Shown here piece after piece: positions 1-8,933 of a DNA stretch of 64,000 nt. Each line of letters starts with the position of its first letter. Position 1 is the stretch's first letter. This DNA is from a virus. Under the pieces are notes generated by a model, which made no database searches, was not told where the DNA came from, and saw only the letters and a program-made list of their open reading frames with translations. The stretch is from the IMG/VR virus record IMGVR_UViG_3300018080_008188, positions 62,001 to 126,000 of that record; one strand, 5' to 3'. Position numbers and translations under genes: made by a program.

Positions 1-2
1 AC

Positions 3-776
3 GGCGCCAATGCGCTCATAATCGGCAACAGGATGCGAAGCTGCGACTGGGGAGTGTATCCGTACGGGGCAAGCCACAACATGTCCGTTGTCGGCAACAT
101 GGTTGATACGCATGCCGAAATAGCGTATGTGATAGACGGTCTTGAGGACTGCCTGGTAATAGGAAATACATCGGTCACTCCGGCCGATGCTGCCGCATAC
201 GGAATATACGGACCGACTGCAAACAGTTCGATGGTTGTAGGAAACAGGTGCGAGGGAACAGGCGGAGGTGCCATATACTCTCTCGGAACCGGAGTCGTGG
301 ATTCTTTCAACAAGGGGCAGTCATACGAAGTCACCCTTGGAGCAGCCAGTGCAGCAGTGGAAAGAACAGATGCCGGGGCGTCGACATGGGACAAGGTGAC
401 CGCGGAGCTTTCTGCCACCAATGTCACTTTCGAGCCGTTTTACTACTCCGTGGTCTGGGAGTTCGGAAACGAGTCTGTTCCCATTGGGGCGACCATAGAT
501 CAGATTGAAGTTGAATATTCCATTTCTGTAGGAGCGGTTAACGACCTCAACATGTCGTGGACCAGCGACAAGGGATTTGGGGCTGCCCCAGTAACTGTGA
601 ATGCACAAGGCGCAGTAGCTGCCACTGGCCTGAACAAGACCGAAACCATGACTCCGGATGTTCCTCCGGCTATCATGGAAAGGGGGCAGTTTCATCAGGT
701 TTTGTGCATAGCCATGAATGTTAGCGGTGCCTGGTCGATGAAAATACATGCGGTCAGGCTAACATACACACTTTAA
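3..776 (+). CDS. Tail fibre/spike protein, C-terminal part (5' end outside window)
   Basis: The reading frame is open from the window edge (first full codon at base 3), so the gene starts upstream and only its last 257 residues are visible. The visible start is short turns rich in G, N and V (IIGNRM, VVGNMV, VIGNTS, VVGNRC), spaced as in rungs of a right-handed beta-helix. From about residue 105 a globular domain begins that resembles the end of the 1797-residue fibre at 1906-7299. Shared features are FGNESVP versus FGNDSVP, the stretch IGATIDQIEVEYSISVGAVN versus PGALLERIELSFQISPGTVN, and the ends LTYTL and VYYTL. A host-binding or trimerisation role in the tail is inferred from this architecture. 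An internal ATG at base 33 is not a credible start because the beta-helix pattern runs through it. Confidence 0.75.
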   Translation, partial: GANALIIGNRMRSCDWGVYPYGASHNMSVVGNMVDTHAEIAYVIDGLEDCLVIGNTSVTPADAAAYGIYGPTANSSMVVGNRCEGTGGGAIYSLGTGVVDSFNKGQSYEVTLGAASAAVERTDAGASTWDKVTAELSATNVTFEPFYYSVVWEFGNESVPIGATIDQIEVEYSISVGAVNDLNMSWTSDKGFGAAPVTVNAQGAVAATGLNKTETMTPDVPPAIMERGQFHQVLCIAMNVSGAWSMKIHAVRLTYTL

Positions 777-790
777 AAGCGGAGCCTTTC

Positions 791-1138
791 ATGCCAACCA
801 AATTTGAGACGACAAGACTGTATGTCCAAGACGGATATGAAGAGGGCGGCGACGGCGCGCCCGTCATGGACGGATACGATGTGGTGGAAACGGCTGACGG
901 CTATGATGTGTCGTGTTTTCATGTGCCATTGCACCATGCCAAGAATCTTCGCATGTTTCTGTACAGGGCGAACTTTTCCATATACATGGGGGAACAGGGG
1001 CTGTACAGCCATTCGGCCAGCCATCTTGCTTCTCTGATAGACAGCAGGGAGCGAATGAAGAGGCTTCTGCAGTCCATTGATGAATCGTCGGAAGACGAGC
1101 CGTACGACAAGATCATAGACAGGAATATTTTCAGATAG
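791..1138 (+). CDS. Hypothetical protein rich in DGY motifs
   Basis: A 115-residue protein of unknown family. Its first 40 residues hold three Asp-Gly-Tyr triplets (QDGYEEG, MDGYDVV, ADGYDVS), a tripeptide that recurs in the tail proteins of this window. The rest looks helical and charged and ends in an acidic tail (ESSEDEPYDKIID). A ribosome binding site with GGAG lies a few bases upstream of the ATG. It sits between a fibre gene and a coiled-coil gene on the same strand, so it is probably a small late protein, perhaps a fibre accessory or chaperone. That role is inference only; no catalytic motif, signal peptide or membrane segment is visible. Confidence 0.6.
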   Translation: MPTKFETTRLYVQDGYEEGGDGAPVMDGYDVVETADGYDVSCFHVPLHHAKNLRMFLYRANFSIYMGEQGLYSHSASHLASLIDSRERMKRLLQSIDESSEDEPYDKIIDRNIFR

Positions 1139-1151
1139 GAAGGAGGCAAGA

Positions 1152-1544
1152 ATGGAAAAGGAGACTTTGCTCGGTCTTATAAAAGAACAGCGCGATGTGG
1201 TGAAAAGAGCTCAGAAGCAGCTCGACAGCCTGCTTGATCTTGCCAGCGACATGGGAATGGATGTCCAGGGAGCCGGCATGGCACAGGAGCATTCATCCAT
1301 AGCTGACAAGGTCAAATCCGAGATAGGGAAAAAAAGGCGCGAAATCATGGAGCAGGTCAGGCGCATGAGGCAGGACGCAATGGACCAGATGGAGCAAATG
1401 AAAACGGAGTTCAATGCGATTGAAACAGGCGCGCCAGGCATGGCTGGAGTTGGCGGATTCGGAGCCGCGCCTGGAGCTGCCGGATGGGAGGGCAGGCTTG
1501 CTGGTCTTGTGCCTGCCGCAACAAAACATCCAAAGGGGGCATGA
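1152..1544 (+). CDS. Small coiled-coil protein
   Basis: A 130-residue protein preceded by a very strong Shine-Dalgarno (AGGAAGGAGG). Residues 1-30 and about 55-90 are long amphipathic helices (for example KKRREIMEQVRRMRQDAMDQ), giving a probable coiled coil. The C-terminal 35 residues are Gly/Ala/Pro-rich (GAPGMAGVGGFGAAPGAAGW) and look flexible. No enzyme motif is seen. It ends one base before the ATG of the two-segment membrane protein, so the two are probably co-translated. A virion accessory or fibre-assembly role is possible, but I do not recognise the family. Confidence 0.6.
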   Translation: MEKETLLGLIKEQRDVVKRAQKQLDSLLDLASDMGMDVQGAGMAQEHSSIADKVKSEIGKKRREIMEQVRRMRQDAMDQMEQMKTEFNAIETGAPGMAGVGGFGAAPGAAGWEGRLAGLVPAATKHPKGA

Positions 1545-1545
1545 A

Positions 1546-1887
1546 ATGAGCAACCACGGCGAAGAGACAGTGTATGTGCCGGAAAAGAAAGCTGACCAGA
1601 AGCAAATGTCCCGCAAATGGGCGCTGGCTCTGCTTGTGGTGATTTTGGCCACCGTCGGCGCCTTGGTGCCGCCCATGGTAAGCGCATGGGTGTTCGGCGC
1701 TGTTGAGCCGCTGAAGGTTATCACCGGAGCAGAATGGGTGTCGGTCGCCACAATGGTGAGCGCCGCCTACATAGGCGGAAACATCTGGCAGAAACACATT
1801 GAGAAGAAAAGCGTGTCCGCTTCCGGAAACGTAACGCTCGACGCGTCCGTCGAGCTGTCCGCCGACGGAAACGAGAAGGAAGCATAA
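1546..1887 (+). CDS. Small membrane protein with two predicted transmembrane segments (holin candidate)
   Basis: A 113-residue protein. The frame is open further upstream, but the ATG used here follows AAAGGGGG at a good distance and starts right after the stop of the previous gene. After a short charged N-terminus come a hydrophobic stretch at about residues 25-51 (KWALALLVVILATVGALVPP and on) and a weaker one at about 63-80 (WVSVATMVSAAYIGGNIW), followed by basic residues and a polar acidic tail. Size, two membrane segments and location beside fibre genes fit a holin, but no endolysin is visible nearby and other small phage membrane proteins look alike. The holin assignment is a guess; the membrane prediction is firmer. 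Confidence 0.6.
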   Translation: MSNHGEETVYVPEKKADQKQMSRKWALALLVVILATVGALVPPMVSAWVFGAVEPLKVITGAEWVSVATMVSAAYIGGNIWQKHIEKKSVSASGNVTLDASVELSADGNEKEA

Positions 1888-1905
1888 CACCGCGGAGGAG
1901 CGGCA

Positions 1906-4900
1906 ATGTCCATCAATTACCCGGCAGATTTCGACACCGATGCGCAGATTCCCAGGATAGACGACAACATAAGCGAAATCGGCGGAGATGTCATCAATGC
2001 GATCAGGGAACTCCTGTTTGCCATGGAAAAGGAGCTGGGGCTCGAACTGAGCGGTTCGGCCGCCGACCTGGCCGCGCGCCTTGGCGTGTCCATCGACGAT
2101 GCGGGAAACATAAAAGCATCGGCCTTGGCGGCCGCCGGTCTTGTCAGCCTTCCCATCTACAATGGTCAGATTGCGTCAACTGCCGGAATAGAGGAATCGA
2201 AGCTCGACCTGGACTACGGAACGGCTTTTCTCAAAACTGCGCTGGACAGTCTTACGGTGCTGGTACGGTCGATTGAAAGCGCGCTAAGCGCCGACATCGG
2301 CAACATGGCGCAGCATGTCGCACATCCTGGCGCCTATGGGCGTCATGAGGCGGAGGATGTTGACATCGGCTCCGGAATCTACTCCGGGCAAACTGTACAG
2401 GAAACCGTCGACGACATGGCCTCCCGCATCGATGCGCATATAGGAGATGCCGTCGACGCTCACGATGCAAGCGCAATTTCCGTCGACACCAGCAATTTCC
2501 AAACCATACAACAGGAAAACGTACAGGGTGCGCTTGAGGTTCTGGAGACTCTTGACCTTGCCGAGCTTACGCGCCATCGCGATAGGCAGCATGGAAACGG
2601 AATACTTCTTTCCGACGACGTGTTTGTGCCAGACGCTTCGCATGGTCCGGTTCTGGTTGGTCCCGCCTCCATATCGTCTGTTTCAGCTGGCGATTCTTCA
2701 ATATCCTTTCAGTCCGCCCCGCCGGCTGCCAACTTCAACAGGATTGGACGCAACGACCGCGTTGACATCACAGTTAACGGACAAACATTCACCTTTACCG
2801 TGGAAAGCACATCCAGCGTCAATGTGGTAAACTTTTTTGAAAAAATGCCGGCGTCGGCGATTACCGGCACGGCCGTGGTATACTCCAACGCTGAAGAGAC
2901 AACGGCTCCGTCAAACCTGAAGGCGGCAATCAGGAAAGCGGACATTTCAAGCCGCCCAGCCACCATACAGCTAGTGCATCCGGGAGCCCCGTACATTATG
3001 ACCAGCGGATTTCAAGGCAGCCGCCTTTCAGCTTCCGCAAAAAATGTCAGGTTTTGTGCCAACGGCACCGACACGGGAGAGTTGGACCTGTTTGCCAAGA
3101 TGCAGGCATTTTCCGCTGACAAAAGCTCATGGACAGCGGAAAATGTTGCCAAGGTGCTGAACGAGGAGGTGTTTGCCCCTGGCGGAAACACGACGCACCT
3201 TCCCCTTATAGCCTTTGAGCACAATAGCGAATTCGGCGTCGCGCTGGACGAGCCGCTTGAGGACGGCTATGTGGAGATCGGCGATGTCGCAACCGGAAGC
3301 GCATACGACATTTTAGGCCTTGTGTCCGGAGACAGGAACGAAACCAGCGCCAACAGGCTTTTGTACATCGACGGATACCAGATGTCTGGAGGCGTCAGAA
3401 AAGTCCTGGACGCATACGGCTACATACTTACGACAGACACAATCAAGGTTCCTGGAGCGAACCTTTCCGCACTCGGACTGTCGCGAGGATCACTCATACG
3501 CGTAGACGGTCCCGGAATCAGGACTGGCACCTATGTTGTGGAAGGCGTGTCTGCTGATCTCCTTGAGTTCGATCCCGTGGAGGAGCTTGATTTTGGTGCC
3601 GGAAACCTTGGAAAGGGTCTGACCGTCAGGGTCTATTCGGACAGCTTTTCGGTAGATGTCGCGCCAGCTGCGGGGCGGACTTTTTACGAAATGTTCGTAG
3701 ACGGCTATGCCGACCTGCCATCTGTGGAATTGCGTTCTTCTGAGCGGGCTACCTACGAAGACACTCCCGGAGGCGGGTCTCCTCTTGGAAGCGTATTCGA
3801 CCTCGTTGCCGTTTCGCGCGGATTTGAAAATTCGTCCAAACGCTTGTTCTACAATTCCGCCAACAGCACTGTTCTCATAGGAGACCCTGCTGCCGGTCCG
3901 TCGATATCCGACCCGGGCGATGCAGTTTCCCTTCCGACTCCCGCCGCCAACAACCCTGGGAGAAAAATACGAATATTCGACGACTACGGCGCGGAATACC
4001 TGGAGTTCGAAATCGCCGCCCAACTGCCGGCTGCCGACGGATACATGGATATTGAGGTATACAATCGCATCAGTGAAGAAAGGTTCGTACAGGTCGGCAC
4101 CGTTCTACACAACAAGTCGGAATTCAAGCGCCTTGATGATACAAGATTGTTCGGAACCCTTGGCAGGAACGATGTGCGCAGCGACTACACGCGCGACTAC
4201 ATCACATATCCTAGAGCGCTGCTGCGTGGAAACGGCGTTATCTACGGATTGAAGGTCACGAAACTTTCCTCTTCCAAAATACAGGTTAGCGGGGGTCAGG
4301 CGCTTGTTGATGGGGAAATAGTCCTCATTCCAAAACGCGTCCTCGGCATTCCATCCGACGCATCTTCAATCACGCTGAATGTCTTTGTAGACCGCAATGG
4401 CGCATTGCGCATGCTGCCCAATGATGTACAGACGACAACATCCGTCACGCCGTCCACAGAAGAGCTGGTAACCAGCAGCACGAATACCATTCTGGCGACC
4501 GTTTCGACAGACGGGCTTGCCGGAGTCAGCTCTATTGAGGATTATCGCCGGTTCGTCGGCAAAATAGACGACAGGGTGGATCTGATTTGGGAGGAGAACG
4601 ACATAACGCACGGTTCGTTCGCCTCGCTGTCCGCCGCAGTAAGATGGATAGACGCTCATGATGCCGAGGGGCTGCCGGTTCCGCGAACCATTCGCGTGCG
4701 CGGACTTGTGACAGTAGATTTAGCTACCGAAGCCCCAATCACACTTCCAAAGAAAGTGACCTTGGAAGGCAGCACAATGGCCGGCCCTTCCACAACTTCA
4801 GACCCGCGCATTCTCCTACAAAACCAAGCTCCGCAGCACAAGGGATTCATAATTCCACAAGCTGGATGTGTGTTGAAGAATCTGTGTATACAGATGGATG

Positions 4901-7299
4901 CAGTCGGTGCAGGAGCAGACTGCCTTATTGGGACAAATGCGGATTTCATAACTGATGGTCCAGACATTGACAATCTTACAATTGAAAACTGCTCTTTTGT
5001 TGATGTTTCAGGAACGGGTTCAGATGTTTTCCTGATATACGGAGGCGGCATAGGCAATCTTGTTATATCAAATTGTACAGCAACCTTCAACAGCGACAGC
5101 GCCTATTTCATGTATGTCTTGTCGACCATTTATTCCAAAGTAGACAAAGTAACTGTAACAGGATCGAAATCCGTGTCTTTTCTTACATCCAATGGAGTGG
5201 TAAGCAATGTTGCCATCAAAAATGTCGATCTGTATGGAACTACCCTTGGAAACGGTGGATGGATTCTTGGCGCATCGACGATTTCGAATGTAAAAATAGA
5301 AAGCTGCTCCAGCCAAATAGGTGGAGGGGGAAACAGTGCGTTTGTGTATACGAATTCCACGATAGAAAATCTTGCCATGTCCGATTGCCGATTCGATGTT
5401 TTGGGATCATCCGCAGCAGAATACGGAGTAATTTGCGGAAATTTTACACTTTCGGATATTACAAACCTCCATATGACAAACTGCGAACTGGGAAATGTAA
5501 AATACGGAGTGTATGCCGATAACATTGATAGGCTGTGGACTTCTGGATGCAAGCTAGCCACTACGAGTTCAAGCGCGGTTTTTGTCGATGCGAGTGGCAA
5601 CATAACAAATTCGGTGATTCTTGGCAGTCGTTTTACAGGGTCAGGGTCGATTGCGGCAATACGGTCGGCAGGAGAAGCAACAAATGTACACATCGATCAA
5701 TGCCTGATGGAAGGGTTTGACAAAAGCATCCATATTATTTCCGGCGCAAGCATGTTGTGGATAACGAATTGCGTGTTTGATAATACGGCGACTTCGGGGG
5801 TGATTTTTGGGAATTCCACCTCAAATCCACAGGACATATATGTGTGTAAAAACATTTTCTCGAAATCTGGAGCAACAGCTTCAGGTCATTCATTCATAAA
5901 AATCACTGGTGGCGAACGGGTGTACCTAACAGACAACTCCATGATTTGTACTTCCACATCGTCGGAAAATGGAGAAATGATTCTCATAGACGAAACGAGC
6001 AGCATTTTACACATAGAGAACAATACATTTGTGAATACTGCCTCGGATGATCAAGGGTTTGAGAATGTAATAAGCCTAAACGGAGGTGGGGGGGCTGCGC
6101 TTGGCGACCATGTTGATACATACATGGCAAAAAATATAATCAAGAACTTTTTCAATACGGCGCTGACATCCAAAGGCATTTCGGCAATCAATTGTAACAA
6201 CATTCAAATAGTGGAGAATATTGTTTCGCCAGCCAGCCAGCCCATATATATGTACAACTGCCAGGTTGTGAATATTTCCAAAAATGTTCTCGAAAACGGA
6301 ACAGATGCGGGTGCCAAAGAAGTGGTCCTAATAACCGGCAATAGCCCAGCCATGTCGGCGTCATTTCGCGGAAATTTCCTGACCATGACGGAAAATTTGT
6401 TCAAATACATGGGCGACCCTAGCTTGGTTATGCAATCGGCGTCAGTCAAGGTCGAAAATCTTGCCACGGCTTTTGTGGGCGGTGCGGGTCAGTCTGGAGC
6501 AGGAAACATATCGAACAATATATTTTTTGCTATTGCCGCTGGGTCCCAAAGCGGTCAAAGCCTTCTGTCAACCGATTCGACTGCGGACAATTTTTCTGTT
6601 GTGGGAAATATAGTATGGACGGATAGGGGGACTGGCAATGATGGGGATCTTGTCGCATACACTAGCGGTTCGGTATTTGACATTGATGGCGACAATTGTT
6701 TTGTGATCATGAATAATCTTGAGCATGTGTCACTATCCGGAAGCAGCGTTGCTGTTTCGGTCGCCAGTTTAAAGAGCACAAACATTTTGAATAAGGGTCA
6801 TCAATATGCTGTTCATTTTGGAGCACATCAGATGATTGCCAGCTATGACAATTTTGGAAACGCCACATGGTACAGGCTCTGGGCAGATGACACAATCCTC
6901 AAGTCATACATGGCAGCCTCTGATTCGACATACATAACAATGGGTCCACCAGACATGTATTCTGATGTTGTATGCGCATTTGGAAACGATTCGGTTCCAC
7001 CGGGAGCACTTCTTGAACGTATCGAGCTGAGTTTTCAAATATCTCCGGGGACTGTGAACAATCTGCTGATAGGATGGTTCATGAAACAAACATCCGGGCT
7101 TGGATGGGATACAATCTATGCATTTGCCAATCCGAGTTCAACAGGTGGTCTTGTTGGTCCTGTTGTGCCGGAATCCATAGTTCCAGCTTCTCCAACATAT
7201 ATGCTGCCTGGTTCTAGCTGCTATTTTGTTCTGCGTGCCGTCGATTCTGGAACCTGGACTACTGTCATTGCTAAAGTGGTAGTGTATTATACATTATAA
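1906..7299 (+). CDS. Giant tail fibre/spike with right-handed beta-helix
   Basis: A 1797-residue protein starting just after a GGAGGAG ribosome binding site. Residues 1-240 are helical and probably attach to the baseplate. Residues about 240-930 are mixed beta domains with DGY triplets. From about 955 the protein becomes a long array of short repeats such as VSNVAIKNVDLYG, IENLAMSDCRFDV and ITNLHMTNCELGN, the pattern of a pectate-lyase-like right-handed beta-helix of about 20 or more rungs, reaching to about residue 1600. The last 170 residues form a distinct domain also present in the fibre that enters the window at base 3. It is probably the main receptor-binding or glycan-binding spike; no catalytic residues could be assigned. 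The DNA for the beta-helix half is visibly more AT-rich than the first half, suggesting a separately acquired module. Confidence 0.8.
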   Translation: MSINYPADFDTDAQIPRIDDNISEIGGDVINAIRELLFAMEKELGLELSGSAADLAARLGVSIDDAGNIKASALAAAGLVSLPIYNGQIASTAGIEESKLDLDYGTAFLKTALDSLTVLVRSIESALSADIGNMAQHVAHPGAYGRHEAEDVDIGSGIYSGQTVQETVDDMASRIDAHIGDAVDAHDASAISVDTSNFQTIQQENVQGALEVLETLDLAELTRHRDRQHGNGILLSDDVFVPDASHGPVLVGPASISSVSAGDSSISFQSAPPAANFNRIGRNDRVDITVNGQTFTFTVESTSSVNVVNFFEKMPASAITGTAVVYSNAEETTAPSNLKAAIRKADISSRPATIQLVHPGAPYIMTSGFQGSRLSASAKNVRFCANGTDTGELDLFAKMQAFSADKSSWTAENVAKVLNEEVFAPGGNTTHLPLIAFEHNSEFGVALDEPLEDGYVEIGDVATGSAYDILGLVSGDRNETSANRLLYIDGYQMSGGVRKVLDAYGYILTTDTIKVPGANLSALGLSRGSLIRVDGPGIRTGTYVVEGVSADLLEFDPVEELDFGAGNLGKGLTVRVYSDSFSVDVAPAAGRTFYEMFVDGYADLPSVELRSSERATYEDTPGGGSPLGSVFDLVAVSRGFENSSKRLFYNSANSTVLIGDPAAGPSISDPGDAVSLPTPAANNPGRKIRIFDDYGAEYLEFEIAAQLPAADGYMDIEVYNRISEERFVQVGTVLHNKSEFKRLDDTRLFGTLGRNDVRSDYTRDYITYPRALLRGNGVIYGLKVTKLSSSKIQVSGGQALVDGEIVLIPKRVLGIPSDASSITLNVFVDRNGALRMLPNDVQTTTSVTPSTEELVTSSTNTILATVSTDGLAGVSSIEDYRRFVGKIDDRVDLIWEENDITHGSFASLSAAVRWIDAHDAEGLPVPRTIRVRGLVTVDLATEAPITLPKKVTLEGSTMAGPSTTSDPRILLQNQAPQHKGFIIPQAGCVLKNLCIQMDAVGAGADCLIGTNADFITDGPDIDNLTIENCSFVDVSGTGSDVFLIYGGGIGNLVISNCTATFNSDSAYFMYVLSTIYSKVDKVTVTGSKSVSFLTSNGVVSNVAIKNVDLYGTTLGNGGWILGASTISNVKIESCSSQIGGGGNSAFVYTNSTIENLAMSDCRFDVLGSSAAEYGVICGNFTLSDITNLHMTNCELGNVKYGVYADNIDRLWTSGCKLATTSSSAVFVDASGNITNSVILGSRFTGSGSIAAIRSAGEATNVHIDQCLMEGFDKSIHIISGASMLWITNCVFDNTATSGVIFGNSTSNPQDIYVCKNIFSKSGATASGHSFIKITGGERVYLTDNSMICTSTSSENGEMILIDETSSILHIENNTFVNTASDDQGFENVISLNGGGGAALGDHVDTYMAKNIIKNFFNTALTSKGISAINCNNIQIVENIVSPASQPIYMYNCQVVNISKNVLENGTDAGAKEVVLITGNSPAMSASFRGNFLTMTENLFKYMGDPSLVMQSASVKVENLATAFVGGAGQSGAGNISNNIFFAIAAGSQSGQSLLSTDSTADNFSVVGNIVWTDRGTGNDGDLVAYTSGSVFDIDGDNCFVIMNNLEHVSLSGSSVAVSVASLKSTNILNKGHQYAVHFGAHQMIASYDNFGNATWYRLWADDTILKSYMAASDSTYITMGPPDMYSDVVCAFGNDSVPPGALLERIELSFQISPGTVNNLLIGWFMKQTSGLGWDTIYAFANPSSTGGLVGPVVPESIVPASPTYMLPGSSCYFVLRAVDSGTWTTVIAKVVVYYTL

Positions 7300-7309
7300 G
7301 GAACAAAAC

Positions 7310-7831
7310 ATGGCAAAATCGGGAATCCAGATGATAGAGGAAATGCTAGGAAAACTGAGCGTGCTTGACAGGCGCATGGAAGTGCTGGAGCAAACCATGA
7401 AAGAATTGCTCGCTGCGCGAAACGCACAGCCTCAGCCGGTCCAGGTCCAGCAGAAGAAAAGCCTGCCGGAAGGGCTGAGGCTTAACAGCAAGCCGGCATC
7501 CGAAGCCTCAAGCCAATCCACACCTCGCATGGCAGCTGCTGATGAAAAGCCCGAGTTCCAGCCGATTGTGAAAGCCGCTTCGAATGCCAGGGCAATAGGG
7601 CGTGTTCAGCAGGGCGGAAAAGCAGTGCCTGGAGTCAGCGTGACGCTGTTCGATTCGCGAAACCATCCTGTTAAGGAGACGAAGACAAACCGTGCCGGCG
7701 ACTGGATGGCCTTTCTGCCGCCTGGAAGATATGCGGCGGCATGTATGCTGGAAGGAAAAATAAACGAGAATGTCATGTTTGAAGTAAAGCCCGGAGACAA
7801 GATCGTAAGGGTCGGTCGGCCAAATGAGTAG
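7310..7831 (+). CDS. Coiled-coil protein with C-terminal prealbumin-like (carboxypeptidase-regulatory-like) domain
   Basis: A 173-residue protein in three parts. Residues 5-38 form an amphipathic helix (IEEMLGKLSVLDRRMEVLEQ) likely to make a coiled-coil oligomer. Residues 40-90 are a Gln/Pro/Ser-rich linker. Residues about 95-170 have the pattern of a small transthyretin-like beta sandwich: GRVQQGGKAVPGVSVTLFDS, then TNRAGDWMAFLPPGRYAA and a final VKPGDKIVRV. Such domains in phage and surface proteins usually act as stalk or adhesion modules; here a role as a small fibre or decoration protein beside the giant fibre is inferred. It overlaps the start of the zinc-ribbon HNH gene by 8 bases. Confidence 0.65.
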   Translation: MAKSGIQMIEEMLGKLSVLDRRMEVLEQTMKELLAARNAQPQPVQVQQKKSLPEGLRLNSKPASEASSQSTPRMAAADEKPEFQPIVKAASNARAIGRVQQGGKAVPGVSVTLFDSRNHPVKETKTNRAGDWMAFLPPGRYAAACMLEGKINENVMFEVKPGDKIVRVGRPNE

Positions 7832-8933
7832 GGAACTCTGCTCAGGATGTCTTGAAGTGAAAACCATATGCTTCAGGAATAAAGATGGTGCTTTCTGCCA
7901 GTGGTGCCGCAAAAAGATGCGCCGCAAAAAAGAAACATGCGCATCGTGTGGCAAGTCTTTGTATATTGCCGCAAAGGGGATGTGCCATTCGTGCTATAAC
8001 AAAAGCAGGATGGAAACATGCCATAAGTGTGGCAAAAATGCGGTTCCCAAAAAAAGAACAGACAGAGGACCATTATGTCGCAGATGTGCCACAATGTCCA
8101 GGCCATCCATTATCTGTAGCGTATGCTCCAAAAGCAAAAAGAACTGCTTGGTCAGCGGCTATCGGATGATTTGCGAATCGTGCCATGCCAACAGCAAAAG
8201 AAAAAATTGTATCTGTACAGAATGTAAAGAAAAGAAAAGAATTTACTCTTCCAAGATGTGCTTTGCGTGTTTTTCGAAAGAGCGATGGAGCGCGACACCA
8301 TGCGAACGGTGCGGCTCGGTTCCAACGCTTGAAGGGAAATGCCGAACTTGCCGCTTGAAAAAGAAGATTTGTTCAAAATGCGGAGTAACAGCCGTGATGG
8401 CATCAAAAAACATGTGCCACGCATGTTACAGGAAAAGAAGGCAAACCGAACGATGCTCGTCATGCGGCAGGGAATCCACCCCATGCTTCAGAAACAGCGA
8501 CGGAAGCATGATATGCAGGGCATGCTATCGCAAGCACAAACAACCAAAAAAGACCTGTTCGGCATGCGGAAAAACAAGCATTCTGTGCTCAAAGGGAATG
8601 TGTAGAAAATGCTGGATGAAAAGTCCAGACATGATGGCAAAAAGAGCATGCCGCTCGACGGAGGGCAGCATATCCGGACGGAGCTGGAAAAAGCTTATGG
8701 ACAGCCACTCATGGAGATGCTTCTATTGTGGGTCGAAGCTGCGCAGGCAAAACAGGTCCGTGGATCACATAGTTCCCAGGTCCAAGGGCGGAAACAACGC
8801 TTTAAAAAACTTGGTACCATGCTGCAGATCCTGTAATTCGCGAAAAAGGAACAAAGACGCGTTGTTCTGGGCAACGAATGTTTTTGGAGTCAAAAAGAAA
8901 ATGATTCTGCGTATTTTGAGGGCATATCGATAA
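7824..8933 (+). CDS. HNH endonuclease with nine tandem zinc ribbons
   Basis: A 369-residue basic protein. Residues 1-275 hold nine successive four-cysteine units, each made of two CxxC pairs (CSGC/CQWC, CASC/CHSC, CHKC/CRRC, CSVC/CESC, CTEC/CFAC, CERC/CRTC, CSKC/CHAC, CSSC/CRAC, CSAC/CRKC). Residues about 298-350 are an HNH nuclease domain with its own zinc pair (CFYC and CRSC) around the catalytic stretch VDHIVPRSKGGNNALKNLVP. HNH proteins with DNA-binding zinc modules are commonly free-standing homing endonucleases in phages. The gene is squeezed between virion genes with an 8-base overlap upstream and a 1-base overlap downstream, and its DNA is more A-rich than its neighbours, which fits insertion as a selfish element. 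The number of ribbons is unusual. Catalytic residues appear intact. Confidence 0.85.
   Translation: MSRELCSGCLEVKTICFRNKDGAFCQWCRKKMRRKKETCASCGKSLYIAAKGMCHSCYNKSRMETCHKCGKNAVPKKRTDRGPLCRRCATMSRPSIICSVCSKSKKNCLVSGYRMICESCHANSKRKNCICTECKEKKRIYSSKMCFACFSKERWSATPCERCGSVPTLEGKCRTCRLKKKICSKCGVTAVMASKNMCHACYRKRRQTERCSSCGRESTPCFRNSDGSMICRACYRKHKQPKKTCSACGKTSILCSKGMCRKCWMKSPDMMAKRACRSTEGSISGRSWKKLMDSHSWRCFYCGSKLRRQNRSVDHIVPRSKGGNNALKNLVPCCRSCNSRKRNKDALFWATNVFGVKKKMILRILRAYR

Noticed and set aside
4700-7299. Target region of a diversity-generating retroelement in the fibre gene
   Set aside because: No reverse transcriptase, template repeat or adenine-biased variable repeat was seen in the window.
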